Notes: generated by a model not told the origin, from the letters alone. Positions 24,401 through 35,225 are shown, numbered from the stretch's first letter. The stretch: DNA of 64,000 nt from Alteripontixanthobacter sp. (GCA_039968605.1 JBDVPM010000008.1:2656968-2720967); one strand, 5' to 3'. A program made the numbers and translations.

Positions 24401-25759
24401 ATGAATACCATCACTCGTTTCGCCCCGTCGCCCACGGGCAATCTCCATGTGGGGAATATCCGCACCGCGCTGCATAATTGGCTGCTGGCGCGCAAGGCCG
24501 GGGGCAAATTCCTGCTGCGGATCGACGACACCGATGCCGCGCGCAGCGAGGAGCGGTTCGTCGACTCGATCCGCGCCGATCTGGCATGGCTCGGCATTGC
24601 GCCCGATGGCGAGGAACGTCAGTCCGATCGGCTGGCGCTGTACGATGCCGCGTTCGAACGGCTGAAGGATGCGGGGCGGGTCTATCCTGCCTACGAGACC
24701 GCGCAGGAGCTGGAATTGAAGCGCAAGATCGCGCTAGGCCGGGGCAAGCCGCCGCTCTACGACCGCGCGGCGCTGGCAATGAGCGATGCCGACCGCACTG
24801 CCAGGGAGGCCGAAGGCACCGCGCCGCATTGGCGCTTCAAGCTCGACCATGCCGAGCCGATAGCTTGGGAAGATGGCGTGCGCGGCCAGCAAAAATTCGA
24901 TCCGGCCGATCTGTCGGACCCGGTAATCCGCCGCGCCGATGGCAGCTGGCTCTACATGCTGCCCAGCGCCGTGGATGATATCGATATGGGTATCACCCAC
25001 GTGCTACGCGGAGAGGATCACGTATCCAATACTGCCGTGCAAATACAAATGTTTACCGCACTTCATGCTGCGCAGCATGAGGTGCAGCATAGCCTCCCCG
25101 AATTCGCTCATGAGGCGCTGTTGGTCGGGCGCGAGGGCAAGCTGTCCAAGCGGCTCGGCTCGCTCGGCGTCGAATCCTTTCGCGAGCGCGGGATCGAACC
25201 CGAGGCACTGGTCGCACTGCTCGCCCGGCTCGGCACGAGCCAGCCGGTGGAACCCATCGCCGATATCGATATCATTACCAAGACGTTCGACCTGTCCACC
25301 TTCGGCCGCGCCCCGGCGAAGTTCGACGATGTCGAGCTGGAGCGGGTCAACACCGCGATCGTCCACCAGATGGATCATGCCGAGGTCGCGCACCGTCTGC
25401 CCGAAGGCATGGACGAAGCGGGCTGGCACGCGGTCCGTCCGAATTTGGAGCGGGTAAGCGATGCTGCCGATTATTGGCAGATCGTCACCGGACCGGTCGA
25501 CGCGCCGGAATTGTCGGAGGAGGACCAGGCCTATGTTCAGCAGGCCGCAGACGCGCTCGAATGGGGCGAGGATCCCTGGCACGCGCTGACAGCGAAGATG
25601 AAGGCGCAAACGGGCCGCAAGGGCAAGGCGCTGTTCCTGCCGCTGCGTCTGGCGCTGACCGGCCGCGGGTCAGGGCCGGATATGGGCGAATTACTGCCGC
25701 TGATCGGCGAGGATCGTGCGAGGGCTCGTTTGAAGGCTGCCTCCGCCCGGGGTGCCTGA
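24401..25759 (+). CDS. gltX: glutamyl-tRNA synthetase
   Basis: 452 residues. A class I synthetase charging tRNA-Glu (and in bacteria lacking GlnRS also tRNA-Gln). The HIGH-type signature is in FAPSPTGNLHVGNIRTALHNW and the KMSKS-type signature in GREGKLSKRLGS. The DDTD motif (RIDDTDAARSEERF) is typical. Many alphaproteobacteria carry two GltX copies that differ in tRNA choice; a second copy is not in this window, so which type this is stays open. It stands alone between the rpoBC terminator and a small exported protein. Confidence 0.97.
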   Translation: MNTITRFAPSPTGNLHVGNIRTALHNWLLARKAGGKFLLRIDDTDAARSEERFVDSIRADLAWLGIAPDGEERQSDRLALYDAAFERLKDAGRVYPAYETAQELELKRKIALGRGKPPLYDRAALAMSDADRTAREAEGTAPHWRFKLDHAEPIAWEDGVRGQQKFDPADLSDPVIRRADGSWLYMLPSAVDDIDMGITHVLRGEDHVSNTAVQIQMFTALHAAQHEVQHSLPEFAHEALLVGREGKLSKRLGSLGVESFRERGIEPEALVALLARLGTSQPVEPIADIDIITKTFDLSTFGRAPAKFDDVELERVNTAIVHQMDHAEVAHRLPEGMDEAGWHAVRPNLERVSDAADYWQIVTGPVDAPELSEEDQAYVQQAADALEWGEDPWHALTAKMKAQTGRKGKALFLPLRLALTGRGSGPDMGELLPLIGEDRARARLKAASARGA

Positions 25760-25898
25760 CCCGATCCAGATCGAATGAACGCCGCCTACGCTCGCCTCGT
25801 CGTTTATTGCTAAATATCTGTAACGACAGAGTTTTTAGCGAGTTCTTTGGGTGCCGCACGTCTTTCTGGCGTGTCGGTATCAAAAGGAGGTCGCACTC

Positions 25899-26132
25899 AT
25901 GACACTGAAATCGCTTTTCCTCGCCGCTGCTGCCGGTGCTCTGGCTGTTACGCCGCTTGCTGCCCAATCGACATTCGTCGATCGCGCGCCAACACCGGCT
26001 ACGAACACGTCCAACCTTGGCGGCGATAGCGAGGTCGCTCCGGCGATCATTATCGCACTTCTGGCAGCTGCGGGCATGGCCGCGCTGCTTATCGTTGAAG
26101 ACGATGATAACGAGAACGCACTGAGCCGGTAA
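25899..26132 (+). CDS. small exported/membrane protein of unknown function
   Basis: 77 residues from ATG 25899, preceded by a strong AGGAGG. It has a signal peptide (MTLKSLFLAAAAGALAVTPLAAQ), a Thr/Pro/Asn-rich middle and one C-terminal hydrophobic span (APAIIIALLAAAGMAALLIV) followed by an acidic tail (EDDDNENALSR). It looks like a single-pass or two-pass inner-membrane or periplasmic protein. Not recognised as a named family. Monocistronic, with its own terminator. Confidence 0.75.
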   Translation: MTLKSLFLAAAAGALAVTPLAAQSTFVDRAPTPATNTSNLGGDSEVAPAIIIALLAAAGMAALLIVEDDDNENALSR

Positions 26133-26160
26133 GACGGATCACACGATCTGAACATCAGGA

Positions 26161-26187
26161 AGGGCGGCCCGAGTGCCGCTCTTTTTA
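26161..26187 (+). terminator. terminator of the small exported protein gene
   Basis: AGGGCGGC...GCCGCTCT stem (one wobble pair), six-base loop, then a T run. It also lies just past the convergent pyk stop. Confidence 0.85.
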
Positions 26188-26215
26188 TTTTTGAAACCGA
26201 TTACTCGAACAGGTT

Positions 26216-27697
<1,482 letters not shown>

Positions 27698-27746
27698 GGC
27701 ACCGCCTATGTCAGAGCATCATGACAATACAAGGATGGAAACGATC

Positions 27747-28055
27747 ATGACCGACCGTCTGGACGAACTCGACGACAAGGTGGCCGCGCAGGCCTTCCGC
27801 CGCCTGGTCCGCCATTTACAGCATCGCCACGATGCGCAGAATATCGATCTGATGGGCCTGTCGGGCTTCTGCCGCAATTGCCTGGCCGACTGGATTCGCG
27901 ATGCCGGGTACGAGGGCGACAAGGCCGCCGCGCGGGAGTTGATCCACGGCATGCCGATGGATGAATGGAAAGCCACCCGGCAAACGGCTGCGAGTGAGGC
28001 GCAGATCAAGGCGATGGAAGAGAGCCTGACTCGAAATAAGCCCGACTTGCGTTAG
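27747..28055 (+). CDS. DUF1244 family protein
   Basis: 102 residues. It matches the small DUF1244 family of proteobacteria through the RLVRHLQHRHDAQNIDLM and GFCRNCLADW segments; the Cys-Arg-Asn-Cys and histidines suggest a metal site. Function unknown. The ATG at 27747 was chosen for the family-like N-terminus (MTDRLDELDDKVAAQAF); a second ATG at 27735 with AAGG before it would add four residues. About 190 nt of unassigned sequence follow. Confidence 0.85.
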   Translation: MTDRLDELDDKVAAQAFRRLVRHLQHRHDAQNIDLMGLSGFCRNCLADWIRDAGYEGDKAAARELIHGMPMDEWKATRQTAASEAQIKAMEESLTRNKPDLR

Positions 28056-28247
28056 GGTTTGTAAGAGTTTTGTTTGGTCTGGTGGGGACATCCGCCGCTC
28101 TCCCCAAGGCAATGGCTGGGTAGCGGACAAACTCGCATGGGGTCTTCGGCCTCTGCCCAAACAAAAACTCACGGCCATCTTCACCCGCGCCGGTCCCGCC
28201 GCTATCAGCCTGCCAACCGATTCTCAAAACACTGGAGCTTACCTTAA

Positions 28248-28484
28248 ATGGCCGATGCCACCGACGACCGCCTGCGCCTCCTGATCGAGCGGATCGAACG
28301 TCTCGAAGAAGAAAAGAAGGGCATCGCCGACGATATTCGCGATGTTTATGCAGAAGCCAAGGCGGTCGGTTATGATCCCAAGATCATGCGCCAGATCGTG
28401 CGCCTGCGCAAAATGAAGCCCGATGATCGCAGCGAGATGGAAACCATCCTGGAAACCTATAAGAACGCATTGGGCCTGGAATAG
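28248..28484 (+). CDS. GapR-like nucleoid-associated protein (DUF2312)
   Basis: 78 residues. It corresponds to GapR (DUF2312), a small coiled-coil DNA-binding protein that in Caulobacter encircles overtwisted AT-rich DNA ahead of polymerases and aids topoisomerases. The pattern is [19 protein letters not shown] (coiled coil), then [20 protein letters not shown] and RLRKM. It is slightly shorter than the Caulobacter protein because of a shorter N-terminus. Start ATG 28248. Confidence 0.88.
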   Translation: MADATDDRLRLLIERIERLEEEKKGIADDIRDVYAEAKAVGYDPKIMRQIVRLRKMKPDDRSEMETILETYKNALGLE

Positions 28485-28535
28485 TGGGACTTGAATAGGC
28501 AGGCCCCGGACAGGAACGCATAAGGAGCAGGAAAG

Positions 28536-28883
28536 ATGGCAGGACCCTGGAAAGACGCGCGCGGCATTACCGTGACCACCACGCCCACGATCGAGGGACG
28601 GCCGATCCAGGATTATCTCGGCATCGTGACCGGCGAAGTGATCGTCGGCGCTAACCTGTTCCGCGACCTGTTCGCCAATATCCGCGATATCGTCGGCGGT
28701 CGCTCGGGCAGTTACGAGCGCATCCTGCGCGATGCGCGCGAACAGGCGATTGCGGAATTACAGGCCGAATGCGGCTCGCTTGGCGGTAATGCCGTGGTCG
28801 GCGTGGATCTCGATTACGAGGTCATCGGCGACACCGGTTCGATGCTGATGGTGAGCGCCAGCGGCACGGCGGTGAAGGTTTAG
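28536..28883 (+). CDS. YbjQ-family (UPF0145) protein
   Basis: 115 residues. It matches the UPF0145/YbjQ family (putative heavy-metal-binding domain, pentameric fold) through the pattern [41 protein letters not shown] and [16 protein letters not shown]. Family function is not settled. The start follows AAGGAG. It is 51 nt downstream of the GapR-like gene and 75 nt upstream of yebC on the same strand. Confidence 0.88.
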   Translation: MAGPWKDARGITVTTTPTIEGRPIQDYLGIVTGEVIVGANLFRDLFANIRDIVGGRSGSYERILRDAREQAIAELQAECGSLGGNAVVGVDLDYEVIGDTGSMLMVSASGTAVKV

Positions 28884-28958
28884 GCGAAGGTCTAGCCCCC
28901 GACCGCCCCTTGGGCTATCTGCCCGTCACATCCAATTTCACAGACTTAGCGGACACCC

Positions 28959-29705
28959 ATGGCAGGCCATTCCAAATTCAAGAATATCATGCACCGCAAG
29001 GGTGCGCAGGACAAGAAACGGTCCAACCTGTTTTCCAAGCTCAGCCGCGAAATTACCGTCGCGGCGAAGATGGGCACGCCCGATCCGGACATGAACCCGC
29101 GACTGCGCCTGGCGGTCAACACGGCCAAGGCGCAGTCCATGCCCAAGGACAATATCCAGCGCGCCATCGACAAGGCGAGCGCAGGTGACGACGAGAATTA
29201 CGAGGAAGTCCGCTATGAAGGCTATGGCCCCGGCGGTAGCGCGATCATCGTCGAAACGCTGACCGACAACCGCAACCGCACTGCCACTGCCGTGCGCACT
29301 GCCTTTTCGAAACATGGCGGAAATCTCGGCACCGAAGGCAGCGTTGCGCATGGTTTCGAACGGCTCGGCTATATCGAATATGGCGCGGAAGCGGGCGACG
29401 AGGAAAAGGTCCTCGAAGCCGCTCTGGAGGCGGGCGCGGAGGATATCCAGTCATCCGGCGACGGGCACGAAATCTGGACCGCGGCGGAAGATCTTCACGG
29501 CGTTGCCAACGAACTGGAAAAGTCGCTGGGGGAGGCCAAGGAAGTCAAGCTGGCATGGAAGCCCAACATCACCGTCGACATGGACGAAAAGGGCGCATCC
29601 ACGTTGCTGAAGCTGATCGATGTGCTGGACGATGACGACGATGTGCAGACCGTGTGGGGCAATTACGACATCTCCGACGAGGTGATGGACAAGCTCGACT
29701 CCTGA
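28959..29705 (+). CDS. yebC: YebC/PmpR-family transcriptional/translation factor
   Basis: 248 residues, full length. The N-terminal [20 protein letters not shown] is diagnostic. Family members have been described as DNA-binding regulators and, for some YebC proteins, as factors that relieve ribosome stalling at proline-rich stretches. Three domains are intact. A weak hairpin (29738-29758) without a good T tract follows it. ruvC, often its neighbour, is two genes downstream, after the desaturase. Confidence 0.95.
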   Translation: MAGHSKFKNIMHRKGAQDKKRSNLFSKLSREITVAAKMGTPDPDMNPRLRLAVNTAKAQSMPKDNIQRAIDKASAGDDENYEEVRYEGYGPGGSAIIVETLTDNRNRTATAVRTAFSKHGGNLGTEGSVAHGFERLGYIEYGAEAGDEEKVLEAALEAGAEDIQSSGDGHEIWTAAEDLHGVANELEKSLGEAKEVKLAWKPNITVDMDEKGASTLLKLIDVLDDDDDVQTVWGNYDISDEVMDKLDS

Positions 29706-29847
29706 TCGGGGGCGTGCCTCACCAGACCGGGTCAAGCCTGCCTCATAATGGGGCAGGTCTTGCCGCGCCGGCGCGTAATATCGTTAACTCCTTTTAAACC
29801 ATCGAAACTCCCGCTATTGCTGCGCCATACGTAAAGGGGCGCACGCA

Positions 29848-30933
29848 ATGGCAAGCAAGACTTTCGATCCAGCCAAACCCGCCGATCCGGCTTCTTTGCA
29901 GGAGCGGGTCGATGCCCCGCTGACCCCCTCGGGGAAAAGCTCGGCAGCTGAATCCGACCTCATCCTTGCCCGCGCGCCGGGCAGCGAGGCAGAGCTTGTG
30001 CCCGTTCCGATGGGGGTGATTGTCGATGGACAGCGTTCGGCGGCGGAGAAGCGCGAATATCTGATCTACACCTCGTTCAAGAATGGCGGGACGCTGGCGG
30101 CGCTGATCTGGATCGCCACGATGGGCACCAGCTGGGTGGAATGGACCGGATTTGCGCTGTTCTATGTGCTCAACCTGCTGGGCCACAACATGGCGCATCA
30201 TCGCTATTTCGGGCACGGCGCGTTCAAGACATCGAAGCCGATGCGGTATGCGCTGGCAATTCTGGCGCAATGCGGCGGCTATGGATCGGCGCTGTACTGG
30301 GTCGCCAACCACCGCCGTCATCACGCACATACGGACCGGCCGGGCGATCTCCACAGCCCCTATTTTGACGGCCAGGGACGCCCGTTGGAAAGCGCGAAGA
30401 AGGGCTTCGCGCACAGCCACATCAAATGGGCGTTCGACAATACCGAAACCGATATGGAAGTTTTCGGCAAGGGTTTGCTGGCCGATCCGGCACTGGTGTT
30501 CGCGCACAAGACGCGCTGGGTCTGGTTCTGGACCAGCGGCATCATCGCCCCCGCCATATGGGGCTTCGCCTTTGGCGGCACGTGGCAGGCGGCACTCGGC
30601 ACGGTGCTGATTGCGGGCGCGATGCGGATGATGCTGGCGCTGCACGCGGTCGGCATGATCAATTCGGTGTGTCACCTGTGGGGCAGCCAGCGTTTCGAGG
30701 GACATGGCAAGGCGAAGAACAACTGGTTCGTTGCGCTGGTTTCGCTGGGTGAGGGGTGGCACAATAATCACCACGCCCACCCCCGTTCGGCCTCCAATTC
30801 CACGCGCTGGTGGGAAGTGGATATGACCTTCTGGTTCATCCGCGCGCTGGAGGCTGTGGGGCTGGTATGGGATGTGAAGCGCATGCCCAAGGCGGGCACC
30901 ATGCAGGCGAAACGGGTTGTGCGCAGCCGCTGA
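29848..30933 (+). CDS. membrane fatty acid (acyl-CoA/phospholipid) desaturase
   Basis: 361 residues. A di-iron membrane desaturase with the three histidine boxes: HNMAHHRYFGH, HRRHHAH and the C-terminal HNNHHAH. Four membrane spans surround them. It introduces a cis double bond (probably delta-9) into acyl chains using oxygen and reduced ferredoxin or cytochrome, adjusting membrane fluidity. The N-terminal about 60 residues are Pro/Ala/Ser-rich and not conserved. Start ATG 29848 follows AAAGGGG. ruvC begins 36 nt downstream. Confidence 0.92.
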   Translation: MASKTFDPAKPADPASLQERVDAPLTPSGKSSAAESDLILARAPGSEAELVPVPMGVIVDGQRSAAEKREYLIYTSFKNGGTLAALIWIATMGTSWVEWTGFALFYVLNLLGHNMAHHRYFGHGAFKTSKPMRYALAILAQCGGYGSALYWVANHRRHHAHTDRPGDLHSPYFDGQGRPLESAKKGFAHSHIKWAFDNTETDMEVFGKGLLADPALVFAHKTRWVWFWTSGIIAPAIWGFAFGGTWQAALGTVLIAGAMRMMLALHAVGMINSVCHLWGSQRFEGHGKAKNNWFVALVSLGEGWHNNHHAHPRSASNSTRWWEVDMTFWFIRALEAVGLVWDVKRMPKAGTMQAKRVVRSR

Positions 30934-30969
30934 TACGGCCTAGGGCGAGCGGACCATGCCGATCCGCCA

Positions 30970-31440
30970 ATGTTGATACTGGGCCTCGACCCGTCGCTCA
31001 GCTGCACCGGCTGGGGCGTCATCCGCGCTCAGGGTAGCCGCCTTGCGCATATCGCCAACGGCCAGATCAAGACGCAGCCCAAGGCCCCGATGGCCGAGCG
31101 GCTCGCACAGATACAGCGCGATCTGGCAGAGGCCATCGCGGCCCACGGCCCGGACCGCGCGGCGGCAGAGGAAGTGTTCCTCAACAAGAACCCGCAAAGC
31201 ACGCTGAAACTGGCGCAGGCGCGCGGCGCGGTGCTGGCCGCTTGCGGTGCGGCAGGCCTTGCGGTGAACGAACATTCGGCGCGGGCGGTCAAGAAATCGG
31301 TGGTCGGAACGGGCGCGGCGGACAAGACGCAGGTGCAGGCGATGCTGAAGGTCCTGCTGCCCGGCGCGCAGGTCGCCGGGGCGGATGCGGCAGACGCCCT
31401 GGCAGTCGCGATTGCCGATGCGCATCTGGGCCATCGCTGA
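30970..31440 (+). CDS. ruvC: Holliday junction endonuclease RuvC
   Basis: 156 residues. It cuts Holliday junctions moved by RuvAB. The acidic active site is present: Asp7 in LGLDPSL, the Glu67/Glu68 pair in AAEEVF and Asp139/Asp142 in AGADAADALAVAIA. ruvA and ruvB are not in the window. Its stop overlaps the next start (TGATG). Confidence 0.96.
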   Translation: MLILGLDPSLSCTGWGVIRAQGSRLAHIANGQIKTQPKAPMAERLAQIQRDLAEAIAAHGPDRAAAEEVFLNKNPQSTLKLAQARGAVLAACGAAGLAVNEHSARAVKKSVVGTGAADKTQVQAMLKVLLPGAQVAGADAADALAVAIADAHLGHR

Positions 31441-31754
31441 TGTATCTGGCGGTGTTCCGCAACCGCAAGCGGCCCGGTTACGATGCGCAGGCCTATGCAC
31501 GAGATGCCGCCGCGATGGAACGGTTCGCCCGCGCGCAGGCCGGCTTCATCTCGTTCAAAAGCTATACCGCAGACGATGGAGAGGTGGTCGCGCTGTCGGA
31601 ATGGGAAAACCGCGAGGCAGCGCTCGCCTGGGGCCGCCATCCGGATCACTCCCGCGTCCAGTCGCGCGGTCGGCAGCTATATTATTCCGACTACACGCTG
31701 TTCGCCTGCGACAACCCGCGCATCACCCGTTTTCCGGGAGATACCGGCCCATGA
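31440..31754 (+). CDS. ABM-type (antibiotic biosynthesis monooxygenase) small protein
   Basis: 104 residues from ATG 31440, which overlaps the ruvC stop. A single dimeric alpha/beta barrel domain: the pattern YLAVFRNRK, AMERFARAQAGFISFKSYTADDGE, ALSEWENREAALAWGRHPDH is typical of ABM-fold proteins such as small quinol or heme-related monooxygenases. The substrate is unknown. Its TGA overlaps a further ATG (ATGA) that opens a 59-residue frame. Confidence 0.85.
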   Translation: MYLAVFRNRKRPGYDAQAYARDAAAMERFARAQAGFISFKSYTADDGEVVALSEWENREAALAWGRHPDHSRVQSRGRQLYYSDYTLFACDNPRITRFPGDTGP

Positions 31755-31930
31755 CAAGTTATCTTCCTGGCATTCCCGGCTACGAGCGATCAGCAATGGC
31801 TTTAGACTCACAAGAACGGATAACAGCTGCTTTTGGTGAGATACCGCTTGCGGTCGAGTGTTCCATATTGGGGTGGAAAGCAGACTTCGGGCCGTCGCCG
31901 AACCATGTTCTAGGCATCACGAAACGATGA
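31751..31930 (+). pseudogene. 59-residue ORF at the edge of the low-GC insert, probable gene remnant
   Basis: The ATG at 31751 overlaps the stop of the ABM gene (ATGA), which suggests a once-translated operon partner. The first residues (MTSYLPGIPGYERSAM) have host-like codons. From about 31790 base composition falls and the frame runs into sequence unlike its neighbours, ending at 31930 inside the 3' end of a convergent gene. I read it as a native gene start cut by the insert, or possibly a short new ORF. No domain is recognised. Confidence 0.35.
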
Positions 31931-32290
31931 GTAAGTTCCCATGGCAAAAGCAAGCACACCAAAACCGTTAATGAGAATTGCGACTATCCAGTGCGCCTCC
32001 GACGCATAGGATGCTGGGCCGAGACTTATATGCTTTAGCACACCGCCAACGAACAGGACGATCACGACGATCGGTGACAGGACCTTGTAGATCGTCATTC
32101 GCCCAAATAGCCCGAGCAATGTCACAGCGCCAAAGATCACAACCGCAACCATCGCTGATTGTGTAGTGGCGGCATCACCTGCAAACCCTGCGTGACCGTT
32201 CGAAATCGCTAGTAGACTTAGGAAATTATAGCCGCTGGCCAGAATCACCCAGACGATTTGCGCGTATAGAGCGCGTCTGAGCCAGCTCAT
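31910..32290 (-). CDS. four-helix membrane protein of unknown function
   Basis: 126 residues, with four hydrophobic spans and short loops (LYAQIVWVILASGYNF; MVAVVIFGAVTLLGLF; VLSPIVVIVLFVGGVLKHI; HWIVAILINGFGVLAF). The ATG at 32290 overlaps the lipase stop by four bases (ATGA), so it is translationally coupled to the lipase; an upstream ATG at 32302 would lengthen the overlap. Not recognised as a named family. Codon use is less GC-rich than the flanking genes. Confidence 0.7.
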   Translation of the reverse strand: MSWLRRALYAQIVWVILASGYNFLSLLAISNGHAGFAGDAATTQSAMVAVVIFGAVTLLGLFGRMTIYKVLSPIVVIVLFVGGVLKHISLGPASYASEAHWIVAILINGFGVLAFAMGTYSSFRDA

Positions 32291-33540
32291 CGGTCGGAAC
32301 ACGTGGTTCCTACGCTGCCACCCGACAAAACAATGCCGGCAAATTTCTGTGCGTCCTGTGTCGATTGCAACAATCCCTCGTTGTGGTTCGCGCCATCATA
32401 GGTGGTGGCGGAAATGCTGACACCCGCCGCGCAAGCGTCTGCAATGAACTCCTGCTGCATCCAAAAGGGTGTAATCTCGTCTTCTGTTCCGGACCCGGCA
32501 AAGACCGGCGTTTTGAAGCCCATGTCAGGAACATCCGTGCGCGAAAACACTTTGAGCAACCCAAACTCTGGACGACTTTCAAATGTATTGCCTGACGTAA
32601 GTCCTGCGCTTTGCGAGGCTTCAATAAAGTCGAATACGCAAGTTTCGTTGATCTTGCTGACAACGGGCTTTGCCTTGTCCGACAGGATTTCCGCCATCCG
32701 GAAATCTGGATCCAGCATCTCAGTGAATGTCAGCATGTAAAGCGTTAAAGGCACCGAAGCCGACACCGTGTCTGGATCGCCGTTTGAGACGAGGTTCCAG
32801 ATAACGCTGGGTGAAAAATGCGGGATACCGGTCGCTATGACACCGCCCAGATTCACATCGGGAGCGTAGGCCGCGGCATGACTTGCAGTCGCTAGCGCTC
32901 CGGTGGCGCCTTGCGATTGGCCCGCAATGACCACCTTGTCGCTAAGCGGGAAATCCGACGACTGGACCGCTCGGATGAGGTCCAGATTGTTAAAGGCCAT
33001 CGTCCGCGCATCCATGTACGGGTGTGTGCCGGGTGTACCAAGCCCCTGATAATCCGAGGCCGCAATCGCATAGCCTTTTTCAAGCCACGGATTTAGGTAT
33101 TTGGGGTCACGTTCGCCGCGCCCATCATAGGATGGCGCGCATATATCGCCAATACCGACCGTACCATGCGACCACACCAACAATGGCCAACCTCCCTCAG
33201 GTGCATCACCTTCAGGCAAATAGAGCGCGCCGGAAATGACGTTCCTCGCCTCGCCGCCAAGACCTTCGGTGGAACTGTAAAGGATCCGCAGATTGGTCCC
33301 CGCGCTTTCTAGGACGGGCGCACCTTCAATTTCCTCCTGACGGATCAAGATGCCTGGATCATCGGGCAAAGTCGCTGGCGGCAAGTAAAAATCGCTAAGG
33401 ACTGTGTCACCGCGTGCAGGAACAGAGGATTCCTCCATGTTCTCCGGCACGTTAATGTTGCTCCAGACCCAAGCCGAAAGCGCAAGAAGTACCACCAACA
33501 AGACGACCAATGTGATGCCGCCTATCTTAACAACTTTCAC
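32287..33540 (-). CDS. membrane-anchored secretory-lipase-type alpha/beta hydrolase
   Basis: 417 residues from GTG 33540, chosen because a GGGAGAG site sits just upstream; a TTG at 33570 lacks one. One N-terminal membrane helix is followed by a large extracytoplasmic alpha/beta hydrolase domain. Visible are the VWSHGT oxyanion region, the nucleophile elbow AGQSQGA, the acid in SGTEDEITP and the histidine in DGANHNEG, as in the fungal/bacterial secretory lipase (LIP) family. Cys residues in CAPSYDG, NETCVFDF and the C-terminus may form disulfides. It probably cleaves esters or lipids at the outer face of the inner membrane. Base composition suggests transfer. Confidence 0.85.
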   Translation of the reverse strand: MKVVKIGGITLVVLLVVLLALSAWVWSNINVPENMEESSVPARGDTVLSDFYLPPATLPDDPGILIRQEEIEGAPVLESAGTNLRILYSSTEGLGGEARNVISGALYLPEGDAPEGGWPLLVWSHGTVGIGDICAPSYDGRGERDPKYLNPWLEKGYAIAASDYQGLGTPGTHPYMDARTMAFNNLDLIRAVQSSDFPLSDKVVIAGQSQGATGALATASHAAAYAPDVNLGGVIATGIPHFSPSVIWNLVSNGDPDTVSASVPLTLYMLTFTEMLDPDFRMAEILSDKAKPVVSKINETCVFDFIEASQSAGLTSGNTFESRPEFGLLKVFSRTDVPDMGFKTPVFAGSGTEDEITPFWMQQEFIADACAAGVSISATTYDGANHNEGLLQSTQDAQKFAGIVLSGGSVGTTCSDR

Positions 33541-33815
33541 ATCTCTCTCCCGGATCCAGTCTTCCGTCAAATCGCAGAGAATGCACCTGCCCTAACGGTC
33601 GGCCATCAGCAACCCAACATGATTGCAAGCAAACGCCACGCCTTTATCGATTGGGAATGAGTTCCGCGCTGGAAATCCTCCCATTCCTAACGTCCGCAAT
33701 TGGGTCGTAAGCATACAGTCCGCTTTTTTCTAAAGAGACGCACAGCAGCCTTTGTTTTATGGCAGCTGTACTAACGATCGTTGTAAACAAGAAAACCGAG
33801 GAAAATTAGGTGTCT

Positions 33816-34166
33816 ATGGTTCATATGTATGGCATTCCGAATTGCGATACCGTGCGCAAGGCGCGCAAGTGGATGGATGCGAGCGGCCTCGATTACGCTT
33901 ACCACGATTACAAGAAGGAAGGCGTGGAAGAAGGCGATCTGGCGCGCTGGGCGGATCGCTGTGGCTGGGAAGTCCTGCTCAACCGCAGGGGCACAACTTT
34001 CCGCAAGCTGGCCGATGCTGACAAGGCGGATATGACCCGCGCCAAGGCGATTGCCTTGATGCTGCAACATCCATCCATGATCAAACGCCCGGTGCTGGAA
34101 ACCGACGATGGCGCACGGGTGCTGGTGGGCTTCGCCGAATCCGAATGGGAGAACTTGCTTTGCTGA
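33816..34166 (+). CDS. Spx/ArsC-like (YffB-type) thioredoxin-fold protein
   Basis: About 116 residues. It matches the YffB branch of the ArsC/Spx family: MYGIPNCDTVRKARKW (with the single Cys of that branch), DYAYHDYKKEGV, LLNRRGTTFRKL and the KRPVLE motif near the C-terminus. YffB-type proteins are thought to be glutathione-dependent reductases; arsenate reduction is not proven. ATG 33816 gives the family N-terminus; GTG 33810 is better spaced from GAGGA and would add two residues. Its end overlaps the next gene by 22 nt. Confidence 0.85.
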   Translation: MVHMYGIPNCDTVRKARKWMDASGLDYAYHDYKKEGVEEGDLARWADRCGWEVLLNRRGTTFRKLADADKADMTRAKAIALMLQHPSMIKRPVLETDDGARVLVGFAESEWENLLC

Positions 34167-35215
34167 ACCGTCTTGCCGCGCTGATACTCGCGATGGGAGC
34201 TGTCATGCCGATGCCGGTCCACGCGGATGATCATGGCGATAGGGATATGTTGGTGATCGCCCATCGCGGCGCCAGCGGGGAGCGGCCCGAACACACGCTG
34301 GCTGCCTATGAACGCGCGATCGACCAGGGGACAGACTATATCGAGGTCGATCTGGTGGTAACCAGGGATTTCCGGCTGGTCGCGCGGCACGATACCGAAA
34401 TCGGCGAAACAACCGATGTCGGCCAGCGTCCCGAATTTGCCGATCGCCGCAAGACCGTGGAGCTGGAAGGCCAGCGCATTACTGGCTGGTTCGCCGAGGA
34501 TTTCACGCTGGACGAGCTGCGCACGCTGCGTGTGAAGGAGCGCCTGCCCGGACTGCGCCCCGCCAACGCCCGCTTCGATGGCCTGTATCCAATCCCGACT
34601 TTCGAGGAGATCGTCACTTTGCTGCGCGCGAAGGAGGCCGAGACGGGCCGCCGCATAGGTATCTATCCCGAGCTCAAGCACCCGACCTGGCTGCTGCAGG
34701 AAACCGGTATCGACACGGTCGACCTGCTGGTCACCGCTTTGCGCAAGGCCGATCTGGACGGCGCGGAGGCAAAGGTCTTCGTGCAGATTTTCGAAGTCGG
34801 TCCGCTGCGGCGGCTGGACCAGATGATCGACGCGCCGCTGGTCATGCTGATCGGCACCGATGGCGGCCCGTATGACGAGCCCGGCATGCGCTGGGCCGAT
34901 ATGCTCAGCCCCGCCGGGCTGGCCGATATCGCCGCTTACGCCGATGCGATCGGCCCGCATATCGGCCATGTCCTGAGCCCGGATGGCACGGCGGGTGCGG
35001 TAGTGGCCGATGCCCATGCGGCGGGGCTGCGAGTGCATCCCTGGACGCTGCGCAAGGAGAACGCGTTTCTCCCGCCACCTTTGCGCAGCACCGGGGGCGA
35101 GGCCGAGGTCGGCGATGCGGCAGGGCTGGTCGCGCTGCTGCGCGCAGCGGAGGTGGACGGCGTGTTTACCGACGATCCGGCGCTGGTGGTGGAAGCCCTT
35201 CGCGCTGCGCGCTGA
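34145..35215 (+). CDS. periplasmic glycerophosphodiester phosphodiesterase
   Basis: 356 residues. It hydrolyses glycerophosphodiesters to glycerol-3-phosphate and an alcohol. It has an N-terminal signal peptide (ending PMPVHA), then the GDPD TIM barrel with catalytic HRGASGERPEHT (His-Arg and Glu), YIEVDLV metal ligands and YPELKHP. It is of the GlpQ periplasmic type, with inserted loops. ATG 34145 lies inside the preceding Spx-like gene; a TTG at 34160 is an alternative that keeps the signal peptide. Confidence 0.93.
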   Translation: MGELALLNRLAALILAMGAVMPMPVHADDHGDRDMLVIAHRGASGERPEHTLAAYERAIDQGTDYIEVDLVVTRDFRLVARHDTEIGETTDVGQRPEFADRRKTVELEGQRITGWFAEDFTLDELRTLRVKERLPGLRPANARFDGLYPIPTFEEIVTLLRAKEAETGRRIGIYPELKHPTWLLQETGIDTVDLLVTALRKADLDGAEAKVFVQIFEVGPLRRLDQMIDAPLVMLIGTDGGPYDEPGMRWADMLSPAGLADIAAYADAIGPHIGHVLSPDGTAGAVVADAHAAGLRVHPWTLRKENAFLPPPLRSTGGEAEVGDAAGLVALLRAAEVDGVFTDDPALVVEALRAAR

Positions 35216-35225
35216 GGCGCAAACT

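Larger units (their letters stand above)
31790..33800. other. lower-GC inserted segment
   Basis: Between the ABM gene and the Spx-like gene, base composition and codon use shift clearly towards A/T. The block holds two overlapping minus-strand genes and about 240 nt of AT-rich sequence with no gene (33571-33809). No integrase, tRNA or terminal repeat was seen, so the mode of entry is unknown. Confidence 0.55.

Noticed and set aside
29738-29758. Hairpin after yebC as a terminator
   Set aside because: An 8-bp stem with a wobble pair but no T tract; not strong enough to list as a feature.
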